Assembly: GCF_902459465.1 (NCBI RefSeq)
Contig: NC_047076.1
Coordinates: forward strand, 6,456,146 to 6,520,145
Source: Asterias rubens
Lineage: Eukaryota > Echinodermata > Asteroidea > Forcipulatida > Asteriidae
Reading direction: 5' to 3'
Length of the DNA: 64,000 nucleotides
A model generated the notes under the pieces. It was not told the origin of the DNA and made no database searches. It saw nothing but the letters and a program-made list of their open reading frames with translations. The first letter of the stretch is position 1. Every line of letters begins with the position of its first letter. Both the position numbers and the translations under genes were made by a program. Below, in pieces: positions 26,301 through 35,000 of this stretch.

Positions 26301-29300
26301 GTTAGACCCTTTGACGGCTGTACATACCTTAGCAGATTCCTGAGCTTCACTGAAGAGCGATGCTGGAGCTGTGTAAGTGTTTTTGTTCATCAACGAATTA
26401 TTACTGTAGTCGTCTTCATCCTGTAAAATATCATAAGTTTAAATAAATAGTATGGGGCATTCGTTTTTTTTTCTTTCTAAGTGAACTTTCAAGCAGTACA
26501 TGGAGGTACATGTAGGCCATGACCTCTGTTGCCCTGGGCCAACCTTCATAAGGCTGCGTAAATAAGCAAACAAACCCAAAACAACTGTGCTCACCAGAAC
26601 CATGAAGGAGGAACCTCCATGCCAGAACCATATGTATCGTCTGTGATCGTTAGCCTGCTAATTTTGTTTGCCTAAAAGCAAGTGATTGAGCAAAATGTTC
26701 TGCCTAGAAGCAGCTCAATGTTATTTGGCCCTGGTCTAAGCCTTAATGCCCCCTCAAATATTTTTCCAATGCAATTGCCCGTAGCAATTTAAAAATGACA
26801 ATATGCCCATTAAAAAAAAAAAAATTCCACTGCCCTTTCAAAGATGAAGTTCCAGGACTGTACAAAGCTCATCAAATTCGAGGTAAGCTTGACATTCGCC
26901 TTTCATTCTTCAATAACACAGTTTAAAAGAAATAAATAAATAGCCTATCAACTGAAAGTAACCTGCTTGCACATTTAGAAATGAAAACAATTAAAGAGCC
27001 AATAAAGGATGATCTCAATATGTCAACTAATACCTTTTTCTGGCCAAATAGACATCGCAGATACCGGTTAATAACCATTTTACTCTCAAAATTTGCATTT
27101 AGTAATAAATATCTCTCCTCAAAAATGCACCCGGCCGCGCGGCTTTTTCAGCCGAGAGTCAAAAACGGCTTATCTTTTATAATGACCCTGGACGCCAGTG
27201 ACGAATTTCCCCTATTGGTTTTGAACACAGTTCTCTAGCTATGGCATTTCCACACCAAATAGCCACCACTGACATCACAATTCCTTTATCCCGCGGGTTT
27301 GTTTGACCCCATGTTTTTCAGAAATTTGGCTTGGAGCGTTCTGGAGAAAACCCATTTTTACCATGTTTTAAGGTGAGGTAAGCGACTCGTTATATTTTTT
27401 ATGTTTCCCGGATGGACTGTAGCTGTAAGATTGAGATCATCCTTTATTGGCCGTTTACGTAACCCGGGAAAAAAATGGCGCGGCGATGTTGATCAACCTT
27501 TGAGAACGAGGATGTTGTGATACCACAAACTAATAAATTAAATCACATGCTTGCTGGAACCCATGGACAAAAAAAACTTCAAATGCAATCCCACTCTACA
27601 TGTATATCGTTTTACCTCATCTGCTTCATTGGCAGCAATGGAGTAATCATAGCCCTCATATCGACTGTGTACGCTTTTATCATAGATGTCTCGGTCAAAG
27701 TGCCCCGTCTCAGCAAAGCCGGCCTGCTCATCCTTCCCATTGGCTGGTGGAGGCTCGTCGGTTTGACGCAGTGTTGCTGTGCGATTTTGTATCTCTTGAA
27801 TCTGGCGCTCAATATCTGCGTATACATGCAAGAAAGAAAAACAAATAATTAGTAATTGTTTGTAACGAATAGTATTGACCTGAACAGCATTACAAAGAGG
27901 TTAAACATGACAACTTCAGTGATAGAATCCAGTTGCTCATTTTTAGTAACTCATAGATACATATACCTCATACATATTCATGACCGAGAGTCGAGTTCTG
28001 ACTGGTCCACTCATCATCACGTGCCAATTGTATAAAGTTAATGAGTGATTGCTCTATATGGTGAAAAGGGTACCGGTCACTTCGGCACCTTGCAAACTCG
28101 GCACCTTGCAATCTCGGCACTTACAACCTCGGCACCTTGCAAACTCGGCACCCACAAACTCAGCACATGTACAAATACAAACTCGGCACCCTGTTGAAAA
28201 AGTTCGATTTTCACACTGTGATTTTCAGCCCCCCAGTCCCATAAAAAGTTTGATTCTGTTATAAGTTATTATAACGGTTATTTTAATTATCGTACAATTT
28301 ACCAGAAAGCGACGTTATAGCACGGGACGGAAAAAATAACACTGAAAGGATCATGTGCACAAATACAAACGATCTTTGATCTTTCACGCACAGAACTGTC
28401 ACGGCCGGTGCCTTTCGGCAAACCACGCTCTGTTAAAAGCAAAATTTCATTAAAAACTATTGAAAACAAACCCTTTTTAAAAATGTTCAAAGCCAAAATC
28501 ATAAAAAAAATTGCACCGACATGGACGCAAAAAAAATTGTAGACTGAACTCGGTGCGGCGCCTCGGTAATTTTCCTGTGGGCCCAAATTTTCCCGAAAGT
28601 TCGGAATTCTTATCAACTCCCATAACTAGTGATTTTGCCATGAACAGCGTTTACAAAGCTACTAATTATCAAACCCTTTTTATTGTGTAATTACAAGTAC
28701 GTTACTTTATTTTAACCACTTGACTCTTCGAGATCGAGGTTATTTTTGCTTGGTGCCGAGTTTGTTAGTCAATAAAAGGCCGGAGTTTGTATGGTGCCGA
28801 CATTCTTGGTGCCGAGTGGGTGCCGAGATTGCAAGATGCCGAGTTTGCAAGGTGACAAGTTTGTCCGGTATTCAGTGAAAACATTGTCATTGATTGTGGT
28901 CTGAATAAGCATTGTTTGATTTAATTATTAACTTAACTTGGGTTTACAAAGAAGTTGAATATTGTGAGCGCAATCCTTAAAAACAGGAAAAACACGGTTT
29001 TATCAATATTCACAAGTGTAGTTATACTTATAGTTCAAGTTTGTATGCAAAAATTTGAATTGCTCTAATGACTAGTCTATTCATTGTAATAATACAACAA
29101 AAAAATTGTTTATGCAAGCATAAAGTTTGTGATGTCAACAATGACATGACAACTGACACAGTACAATTTATAAATAATGGTCCTACTAAAATCCGACCAA
29201 AAAACAATATGTGCTATGTCATATATTGACAGAAATACAAAATATACTAAAATATTATACACATAATGAATGTTTATGAGTGCAATGGTGCAAATATGTT

Positions 29301-30246
29301 CATGAGTTGAAAGATGGAATGTTCTATTCAACGAGGCGGAGCCGAGTTGAATGGAACATTCCAGCTTTCAACGAATGAACATATTCGCACCATTGCACGA
29401 ATGAAAAACATTCATTATTTGTTTAATATAACATCCAAGTAGATCTTTGTCATTTTGATTGAAAGATACAACTTTCAAAACAAACAAAGCGTAGGCCTCC
29501 AATTTTTAATTGTAGAAGTTGAATGCTAGTAATTTTACTAATATGCCTTGCTAGCTGCGTTACCAAAGACAACGCGCACGCAGTGATGTTTTACTCAGCT
29601 TTTTTGTTCCATCCGAAAAGTACCATTGCACGCTGGCAGCGTGCAATGTACTTTTCGGATGGAACGAAAAAGCACGGTGAGTGACTCAGCGTGCAATGGT
29701 ACTTTTATTTGCTATCACGTGACGGACAATCCTCCAATCAAATGGCAAGGATCTGCTTGGGTGTTATATAAAATACAATAATTAATAACTTCACAACAAA
29801 TACTAAAATAGAAAATTAAAGAATAAAGAATTGCTGGGAAAATTATAATAAATGATATCAATTAAGAAGTTTCATTACTCAAATGAGATATTTCTTTGGT
29901 AAAAGTGATGGAAAAGGTGCTGGCTACGTACGAAAATCTTCCTTTAGAATTTCTCGAAAATTACACTCAGTGTTATACATCATGACACGAATTCTCCGCC
30001 ATTGCACATGTGTAAAATTGTAAACAAATTGGTCCCCGAAAAAAACACAGCAGTGCTTGCAAACAAACCAAAGCAGACTGCCTTTACCAAACATGTTTGC
30101 AAAATATTCGTAATAATTATGATCTACTACATTAAGAGCTTCAAAGTGATAGCTAATAATGATTTATTTCGGTTTCTTTTAGGTAAATTTAGACAATTAA
30201 TTAACACAAGTTTCGAACCTTCTCTCGTTTGCTGAGGGGCCGCCAT
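11118..30246 (-). CDS. SF3B1: Splicing factor 3B subunit 1 (partial, exons 1-17)
   Basis: Core U2 snRNP protein that clamps the branch-site helix during nuclear pre-mRNA splicing. The coding exons on the complement are 30246-30219, 27815-27616, 26420-26328, 25663-25546, 22505-22432, 21439-21260, 20353-20098, 19677-19462, 18799-18681, 17821-17624, 17125-16844, 16510-16153, 15743-15598, 14630-14484, 13294-13169, 12514-12293 and 11300-11118. All junctions are GT-AG and all phases join, giving 982 residues. Residues 1-430 are the disordered Thr-Pro/RWDETP region, holding U2AF-ligand motifs that bind partners and CDK phosphorylation sites. HEAT repeats follow. Positions equal to human R625, H662, K666 and K700 are unchanged. 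Human SF3B1 has 1304 residues; the last roughly 280 (final HEAT repeats) are not in this window. Intron 1 is about 2.4 kb, and most introns carry MITEs or minisatellites. Confidence 0.97.
11525..11600 (-). mobile_element. tRNA-derived SINE fragment
   Basis: Read on the minus strand it has a B-box-like GGGTTCGAGTCCC preceded by a tRNA-like block. It does not fold as a complete tRNA by eye, so a SINE head is more likely than a functional gene. Confidence 0.4.
11695..11900 (+). repeat. Dispersed repeat family I, copy 3
   Basis: Same order of blocks as at 8460: GTGAAAGCTTGTGAACGCGAA, CCTACTCTGCAATCTGAGG, TTATGAATTTGAT, GGGGAAATCACATTCCTG. Confidence 0.6.
11905..12292. repeat. Minisatellite of about 50 bp containing splice-donor copies
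   Basis: Units contain GATAATCAATAAAGGATAA, CTATAATCAATCACTGTG and TTTACCTTTT. On the minus strand each intact unit reads AAAGGTAAACACAGTGATTG, a copy of the exon 16 donor and the first intron bases. Copies end near 11959, 12013 (donor destroyed), 12063, 12240 and the true donor at 12292. A LINE tail (12090-12213) splits the array. Confidence 0.85.
12090..12213 (+). mobile_element. CR1/L2-like LINE 3' end with (TTA)n tail
   Basis: Non-coding LINE tail: TAGCGCCCTGAGCACATTTG, GTGCGCTCAATAAGACCCCG, then (TTA)n. It resembles the 3' end of the better preserved element at 47063-47755. Confidence 0.55.
12293..12514 (-). CDS. SF3B1: SF3B1 exon 16
   Basis: 74 codons, [17 protein letters not shown] to [11 protein letters not shown]. 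Its donor (GAG|GTAAACACAG) is the head of a minisatellite that repeats the donor sequence downstream in the intron. Confidence 0.97.
13169..13294 (-). CDS. SF3B1: SF3B1 exon 15
   Basis: 42 codons: [16 protein letters not shown], then [19 protein letters not shown]. Too short to show as a long frame, but it joins exon 14 to exon 16 in phase. Confidence 0.96.
13374..13765. mobile_element. MITE family A, copy 1 (TTAA target)
   Basis: 392 bp between TTAA duplications (13370-13373 and 13766-13769). The terminal inverted repeat starts AGGCAGTGGACACTATTGG. A second, internal palindrome (TTTCGAGACCTCA and its complement, about 13535-13577) sits in the centre. Non-coding, in an SF3B1 intron. Confidence 0.85.
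13907..14271. mobile_element. MITE family A, diverged copy 2
   Basis: 365 bp, TTAA on both sides, ends AGGCATGGACACCTTTGG and CCAAACGTGTCCAATACCT. The central GACCTCAGCTGAGG hairpin is kept in short form. Lies in the SF3B1 intron between exons 14 and 15. Confidence 0.8.
14484..14630 (-). CDS. SF3B1: SF3B1 exon 14
   Basis: 49 codons, from [17 protein letters not shown] through [13 protein letters not shown] to KKIVLK. Phase 0 at both edges. Confidence 0.97.
14640..15560. repeat. AGGTAAGAAATATC minisatellite, split by a MITE
   Basis: Degenerate units of about 20-40 bp built from ATAGGTAAGAAATATC and AATATCAATGATAT run from 14640 to 15020 and resume at about 15405-15560. The MITE at 15023-15396 sits inside. 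GGTAAGA words lie on the strand opposite to SF3B1, so they should not act as its donors. Confidence 0.75.
15023..15396. mobile_element. MITE family A, variant copy 3
   Basis: 374 bp with TTAA at 15019-15022 and 15397-15400. Long terminal inverted repeats begin AGGGAAGGTACACGTTTGG. Internal blocks match the other family A copies (TTGGTGTATC, AACAAGCCTGTGAAAATTTG). Confidence 0.8.
15598..15743 (-). CDS. SF3B1: SF3B1 exon 13
   Basis: Starts [10 protein letters not shown], containing the residue equal to human K700, and ends [10 protein letters not shown]. Phase 1 start, phase 0 end. Confidence 0.97.
16153..16510 (-). CDS. SF3B1: SF3B1 exon 12 (branch-site pocket HEAT repeats)
   Basis: Largest exon, 119 codons. 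It includes [18 protein letters not shown] (human R625), [14 protein letters not shown] (human H662 and K666) and ends LVEIIEHG. These residues are hotspots of human cancer mutations and are unchanged here. Confidence 0.97.
16844..17125 (-). CDS. SF3B1: SF3B1 exon 11
   Basis: 94 codons covering the first HEAT repeats: [56 protein letters not shown]. Almost unchanged from human. Confidence 0.97.
17624..17821 (-). CDS. SF3B1: SF3B1 exon 10
   Basis: 66 codons: [47 protein letters not shown]. It leads into the first HEAT repeat. Both edges are in phase 0. Confidence 0.96.
17868..18092 (-). mobile_element. tRNA-derived SINE, copy 1
   Basis: On the minus strand: TTTCACCTCGGGGGACCAGG, a B-box-like GGTTCAAATC, a shared body (CCAGAGCC, GTGGGTTTTCCCCCG, GGTTTTCCTCCCGCATCTAA) and an AT-rich tail. 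A second copy lies at 48815-48990. Confidence 0.6.
18276..18480. mobile_element. MITE-like palindrome
   Basis: ATTCATTTTGGTTTTTACCC at the left is mirrored by GGGTAAAAAACAAAATGAAT at the right. The inner arms also pair (CTGTATACTCAGTACTTACC with GGTAAGCACCGAGTATACAG). A related end occurs at 41220. Lies in an SF3B1 intron. Confidence 0.65.
18681..18799 (-). CDS. SF3B1: SF3B1 exon 9
   Basis: Encodes [19 protein letters not shown] and [13 protein letters not shown], nearly identical to human. This is the helical segment at the end of the N-terminal domain that binds SF3B6 (p14). Confidence 0.96.
18835..19020 (+). mobile_element. MITE family E, truncated copy 2
   Basis: Begins TTAAAGGGTTTGGGTACTTT and continues with CACAATGTCTACAGATTGAC, AAGCTTCCCTTAAATTATTA and GAGGTGCTATAGTTTTTGAG, matching the left arm of the 7689 element. 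The right arm is missing. Confidence 0.6.
19462..19677 (-). CDS. SF3B1: SF3B1 exon 8
   Basis: Starts [20 protein letters not shown] and ends TPSQT. It carries another RSRWDETP tryptophan motif and several Thr-Pro sites. Phase 1 at both edges. Confidence 0.96.
20098..20353 (-). CDS. SF3B1: SF3B1 exon 7
   Basis: Residues 232-316, with [23 protein letters not shown] and [12 protein letters not shown]. The middle holds five TPGH-type pentapeptide repeats built on a 15-bp minisatellite, more than in human SF3B1. These Thr-Pro sites belong to the segment phosphorylated during spliceosome activation. Confidence 0.96.
21260..21439 (-). CDS. SF3B1: SF3B1 exon 6
   Basis: 60 codons, residues 172-231. 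Contains [11 protein letters not shown], the first U2AF-ligand motif KRRRWDQ, a [10 protein letters not shown] repeat and a second tryptophan motif STWEQ. A 20-G run lies in the intron at 21204-21223, just beyond the donor. Confidence 0.96.
22050..22400 (+). mobile_element. LINE 3' end in an SF3B1 intron
   Basis: AT-rich non-coding stretch ending GAATTGAACAGATTTTTAAT, AAACCATTGAATGAAATGAA. The ATTGAATGAAATGAA tail is a short tandem repeat of the type found at LINE 3' ends. No coding remnant was recognised. Confidence 0.35.
22432..22505 (-). CDS. SF3B1: SF3B1 exon 5
   Basis: Completes DGGKTPDP and continues [16 protein letters not shown], like human RTYMDVMREQHLTKEE. 74 bp, ending in phase 0. 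Confidence 0.94.
22922..23052 (-). mobile_element. tRNA-derived SINE fragment
   Basis: Minus-strand GGTCTCAAGGTTAAGATATC followed by GTGGGTTCGAATCTCC resembles a tRNA with A and B boxes, then a non-tRNA body. A working tRNA gene is unlikely because the flanking acceptor stem is not seen. Confidence 0.5.
24241..24377. mobile_element. MITE family D fragment
   Basis: Begins AAGGCCTGATACTTCACGGA and ends GAAGCATACAGGCCTAAG. It includes GCCCTTGAAATGCTCCAGTA, common to the better copies at 46246 and 36228. Confidence 0.65.
25546..25663 (-). CDS. SF3B1: SF3B1 exon 4
   Basis: Encodes [18 protein letters not shown] and [15 protein letters not shown], a well conserved N-terminal block with two DPFA motifs. 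Ends in phase 1. Confidence 0.96.
26131..26261. mobile_element. Short palindromic element
   Basis: ACACACATTGACTGGCATAA at the left pairs with TTGCCAGTCAATATGTGT at the right. GGTAACTAGTGT pairs with ACACTAGTTACC. MITE-like and close to SF3B1 exon 3. Confidence 0.55.
26328..26420 (-). CDS. SF3B1: SF3B1 exon 3
   Basis: Residues 77-107, starting DEDDYSNNS and ending QESAK, both edges in phase 0. It aligns with the acidic human DDDDDYSSS block. Too short to stand out as a frame by itself. Confidence 0.93.
27616..27815 (-). CDS. SF3B1: SF3B1 exon 2
   Basis: Residues 10-76, from [10 protein letters not shown] through [15 protein letters not shown]. It corresponds to the human segment with FAGYVTSIAATE. 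Clean acceptor (TACGCAG) and donor (GAG|GTAAAA). Confidence 0.93.
28071..28870. mobile_element. Foldback element with minisatellite arms (800 bp)
   Basis: Ends are TACCGGTCACTTCGGCACC and, inverted, GGTGACAAGTTTGTCCGGTA. Each arm carries several copies of a roughly 16-bp unit (CTCGGCACCTTGCAAA) in opposite orientation. The unique middle is about 450 bp without a convincing frame. Sits in SF3B1 intron 1. Confidence 0.75.
29265..29415. mobile_element. Palindromic MITE in SF3B1 intron 1
   Basis: AATGAATGTTTATGAGTGCA and GGTGCAAATATGTTCATGAG pair with sequences ending at CATTCATT (29415). The loop region reads GTTCTATTCAACGAGGCGG. Confidence 0.65.
29598..29672. repeat. Hairpin with roughly 37-bp arms
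   Basis: TTCCATCCGAAAAGTACC followed by ATTGCACGCTG folds onto CAGCGTGCAATGTACTTTTC and GGATGGAACG with almost no loop. A partial third copy of GCGTGCAATGGTACTTTT follows at about 29689. Confidence 0.7.
30219..30246 (-). CDS. SF3B1: SF3B1 exon 1 (start codon)
   Basis: Encodes MAAPQQTRE plus the first base of the next codon. It joins in phase to exon 2 to give [13 protein letters not shown], matching the human THEDIEAQIREIQ start. The donor GTTCGA is weak, but no alternative gives this match. Confidence 0.85.
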
Positions 30247-31898
30247 CTTGATTGCGTTTGCTCGACGATTTTCGCTGCTTCGTTGGTACTCGATCGATCA
30301 GGCAATATTGTATTGCACGCCACTTGTAACAACACAGAACTTTTAACAAAATATATTTCCAACCATTGAATATAATATTTCCAAACATGGAACTCATAGT
30401 TGACTTCAAAGAACAAAGAAACCTTGACTTAAGCGAGGTTTGAGCCTGCAACTTTCAAATTGACATGCCAGTATCCCAGGGAAATCTGACGTCCATATGG
30501 GAAATTAACATGGGCTGAAGGAAGAGGATTCAAAAGAGCGGCGCTATCATCAGACAAATTTTGTGGCATGCACACCATTTATGCCAGAATCTCCCTGCTA
30601 GGGGATCTATACCCACAGGGGAAACAAAATCAAACCACAGGGAAACCAAACTCAAACCACAGGGAACCCAAACTCTCACTAGGAAATCGTCATAAATTTC
30701 ATTCACTGCCCTTTAACCAATACCTGTTACAAATTTTGCTTATTCAAGACTAGATGAACTCTAAATGAACACTTTCATGGGAGCTACCACTAATTTTTGT
30801 CCACTCTTGCCACCACCCTCTGAAGAGAATTTGTTTCAGTATCCGACAGATACAGATACAGATACAGATACCCATGTTGAAAATTTAATTGCTGTGTGAC
30901 ATGCTGACTGTCACCACCACCCCACCCCCACCTCCCCACAAAAAAAAAAAAAAAACCTGGTTAATCCCACTCTAGTACATTTTCTTTGTTCAAATACAAT
31001 AAAGTAAACGCATAGTAAATACTGAAGAAGGCAAGCTTTTTTCTTGTTTTTAGACTCAATCATCATGACTCAACACATGCCATGGAGGAAGTCTATTTTC
31101 CCTCCCCGCTCTAACAGAACTTCAGTTTCCCGAAAAAGAGGCCAGTTTTATTTTCACTTTGCTTGCCATATATTTTTCACCTTGACCGTAATTTCACCTA
31201 TGACGTAAATAGTGTAGCTATGGTTTGTTTTCACATGACGGAAAAGTATTACGTCTGAGTATAACCTAAACCACTGCTGTCACAGAAAAAGAAATTCTCA
31301 TTGCGAACCGGTGTTGAGTGACGAAAGGAAGGCAGTGTAGCAACAAATTGTATCAAATCTTTGGACGAAATAGGGCGCTAAAATAGAGTAAATGTCGGAA
31401 GACTCACATTATCAATGATATGACGTGCTTATTAACATGTTTGAATCTTAGATCTTCAAACAGATCTTTATTTATGTAAGTAGATTTTTTGTTTTGGTAA
31501 CCGGTGTCATCAGGCCGGGGGTCATCATCATCATCATGCACACTCTTTCGTGTTTTTGAATGATTTAATTTATTTTTTATTTTTATTTATAACAAACATC
31601 AGGATGATACATCTCGTCACTTAATTTAAAATTTGTAATCTTATTGTTGTTGAAAACGTGATGAAAATTGGGTTTGTTTGACCTGTACCCTTTACTATTT
31701 CCTCTCGGGTACCAGTCGACTCGGTCCGAGTCAACATGGTCAACTCGGTCCGAGTCAACATGGTCAACTCGGTCCGAAGTAAACTCGGTCCATCATGTCC
31801 ATGTCTGCCTATTCTTCAGCACTGCTGACAGACGTGCTGATCAAGCCGTAGTTGTAGCCAATAAAGCCGCTGTTTCAGACTCGGCCTATAAATAAGTC
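30247..31898. promoter_or_regulatory. Shared upstream region of SF3B1 and COQ10
   Basis: 1.65 kb between two divergent start codons, so it probably holds both promoters. No TATA box was recognised at either end. It includes a GATACA repeat at about 30845-30873, a C-rich/poly(A) patch at 30910-30955, and tandem 24-mers close to COQ10. No coding exon is supported inside. Confidence 0.5.
31718..31796. repeat. Tandem 24-mers carrying the palindrome ACTCGGTCCGAGT
   Basis: About 2.5 to 3 copies of a unit containing ACTCGGTCCGAGT and CAACATGGTC. Each palindrome has 6-7 bp arms around a central T. It lies 100-180 bp upstream of the proposed COQ10 start and could be a cluster of binding sites. Confidence 0.7.
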
Positions 31899-32044
31899 AT
31901 GAGAGCAGTAGCTAAGTCTCACGGGGGCCAACAGTCTCGCGAGAATACTGCCAGCGACGCAGGACTCAGGGCAGAATTGCGAAGAGAGTCAGAAGGCTAT
32001 CACTGGCACTGCGACACACATTTAACCACTTGTCCACAACACAA
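31899..32044 (+). CDS. COQ10: COQ10 exon 1 (proposed)
   Basis: The ATG at 31899 is preceded in frame by TAA. The frame stays open to the donor AA|GTATGA and joins exon 2 across a 112-bp intron. A TCTCGCGAGA box lies inside it at 31935. If transcription starts downstream of that box, the true start exon would be elsewhere. Confidence 0.55.
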
Positions 32045-35000
32045 GTATGACAGATGCTAAATTCTAAAATAGTGTTAAATTTTGATAATAAAAACTATGC
32101 AAATATCTTAAACCTGTTATAAACTTATATTTTTTATTTTATTTTTATTTTTTCAGATTGTGCAGAAGCTTAGCCACCCAAAGTACCCCATCCCACCAAC
32201 ACACACAGACTTTAACATGGAAAAGACATGACATCAGGCCTGCAGATGTCCTGCCAACAAACATAATTTATCATGTACCATCACGGTCATTTCTCTCACT
32301 CCTCGATAAAAGGAAGGAATACTCAGAGAGGAGAATAGTTGGGTAAAGTTCTTTTAAAATGTAGCTGCCATAATCGGTATAATAATAATATAAATAATAG
32401 TTGTATTTTTTGTAATAATAAAACAGCATAGCACATTTTGGATCACAGATTCCTCAATGTACTTTACAGTTTGAAAAAGTTACAATACACACTTTATTTA
32501 GAGACAATACACTTTAGAGACAATAATTACCAGACCAGCTATATACAAGGATTCAAATTGTAAAACGCCTACACTGACTAGGATAAACCATGGAGGGGTT
32601 CTTCCTCCATGGATAAACTCAAAAACTCTTAATAAAGGCAGTGGACACTATTGGTAATTGTCAAAGACTAGCCTTCACAGTTGGTGTATCTCAACATATG
32701 CATAAAATAACGAACCTGTGAAAATTTGAGCTCAATCGGTCATCTAACTTGTGAGATATGAATGAAAGAAAAAAACACCCTTGTCACACGAAAGTGTTTG
32801 TGTTTAGATGGTTGATTTTGAGACCTCAAGTTCTAAGTATGAGGTCTCAAAATCAAATTCGTGGAAAATTACTTCTTTCTCGAAAACTATGGCACTTGAG
32901 AGGGTGCCGTTTCTCACAATGTTTTATACCATCAACCTCTCCCCATCCATTACTCATCACCAAGAAAGGTTTTATGCTAATAATGATTTTGAGACATTAC
33001 CAATAGTGTCCACTGCCTTTAAGAACAGCCCTAGCTAAAGTTTGGGGTTTGGGGATCCTTAAGACTGATGGGCTCTATGTGCTCGTAGCTCAACATTTTT
33101 TACTGGAGCAGAAATTTGTGTACAAGAACAGAATCAAAATGGAAAAAAACTTCCTGAGTCCTGACTCAGTTCAACTGTTTTAATTTGAACAGTTATGTAC
33201 TAAGACAACAGAAGATTGATCTCGTCTTGTTTTTTAATTTTATATTAGGTACACTTCAATACTCAACAGAATTGAAAAGTATTTTCCAGACTCAAGGTCA
33301 ACATTTGAACAAAATCTGTTTCTGTTCAAGATATTTCACAATTTATAGATCTTGTTATTCAATCGTAAAACACAAGACTGCTGGACTTGTCTGGTCAGAA
33401 GTTTACTGGCCTGACACTAACGCCAATGGTCTCAGGCCTGTGGTTCAGTGTAAGATTCAAGCCCTGAATCTAGCGCAGTAAAACAAAAAAAAACACTAAC
33501 TGTTGATTTTCTTCGCATTAGGTTTTCCATGGACGATATGTACGATGTTGTCAGCTCCGTGGACAAGTACCATGAGTTTGTGCCATGGTGTTTGCAATCG
33601 GTCATCAAATCCAGAAAAGCTGGTCACTTCAAGGCAGGTTTAGAGGTTGGGTTTCCACCCCTTGTCGAGAGGTACACCTCCACAGTAACCGTCGTCAAAC
33701 CTAACCTTGTTAAAGTAAGTTAATGCACTAATGTTCTATCCCCCAACCCCGACTCAAAGCCCTTGTGTCAGAATAGAGAAGAGTGTTGCAATGTCACATG
33801 GTTCAAGGCAAGATTTTGTTTAGGACCCTCCAGACAGGTACAGCCTATTGTGCCATACACAATAGTTACGAATTGTGTATGGGTGTCTGCCTTCTCTTTT
33901 CTCAAAATCTTGTCTCTAACCATGTGACATAAATATAGCAACTGTCTCTAGGCTAGGCCTGGAATTTCATAAACGAGAGGGCAAGGCCATTTGAAAATCT
34001 TAAAGCCTACGGTGATTTGGGGTACTTTTGTAGGGGGAACCAATGCCAAAACCAGGGCTTTAGAGGCCATGACCTTGTAATATCAGGTCTGGCAGAGACA
34101 GTCTGTGGTGGGCCTGATACTTCACGGCAGCGACAGAGGCAAACCATTCCATTGCCCTAGAGGTGAATTTCACAAAGAGTTAAAGACTAATCTTATCATC
34201 TAGATTTAGGATGAGTTACTTGTCTTAACTTAGGACTAGCCATAAGTGTTTTAATATCTCCTAGGACAAGCTCTAAGTAACTCTTTGTGAAATCGACCCC
34301 TTGTCAGTCATCGCCTTGGTGCCCCTTGAAATGTCATGTAGAAATTTAGTTTCCTAATAGATGTGCCCTCAAGGAGAAAGCACCCTGGTGCCCTTGCCCC
34401 ATTTAAAACCAAAGCATCAAGCCTGGTGTAGCCCAAGAAATTCCAATTTAGGTCACAAAAGCAAGTCATTGTACCATACACTTCCTAAATTTAACTCACA
34501 AATTACTTTTGTGAGATAAGAAGTAATTTGTTATATGCATATTTATTTGATTGCAGTCTGTCTGTACAGATGGGAAGATGTTTAACCACCTAGTGACAAT
34601 ATGGAGGTTTGGGCCTGGTATCCCGTACAAGCCAAACACATGCACCATCGACTTCTCTGTAAGTACACTTCCTGTCCACTAATGTCTAGTAAAAAGGGGC
34701 CTTATCTCATGGCCTGCAAAAATAGACATTAGTTTGTTTCAGTACCTAATTTTACGTAGTGAAACCACCACGGTAATGTTGGCTGCCACCAAGAAAGAAA
34801 TTGGTGTAAATATTCACAGTTTGTGCACATTGAACAGTATTGACCCCTTGCACGCGCGTCACAAGCGGCGACTGATGCCACGCTCACCATGTTGGTGGGC
34901 AGTTAGGTTTACGTGTATTAACGCCACGTCGCTTAAAATGCGCACTTCACTGCATAACGCACAGCATACTCTATGCATAGAAAGCGCACAGTGAAATTGC

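Noticed and set aside
31668..31895. 75-residue plus-strand frame with repeated STRSESTW as COQ10 N-terminus
   Set aside because: It stops before the proposed COQ10 start, its repeats come from the 24-bp DNA tandem, and it lacks a donor that would join exon 2 in phase.
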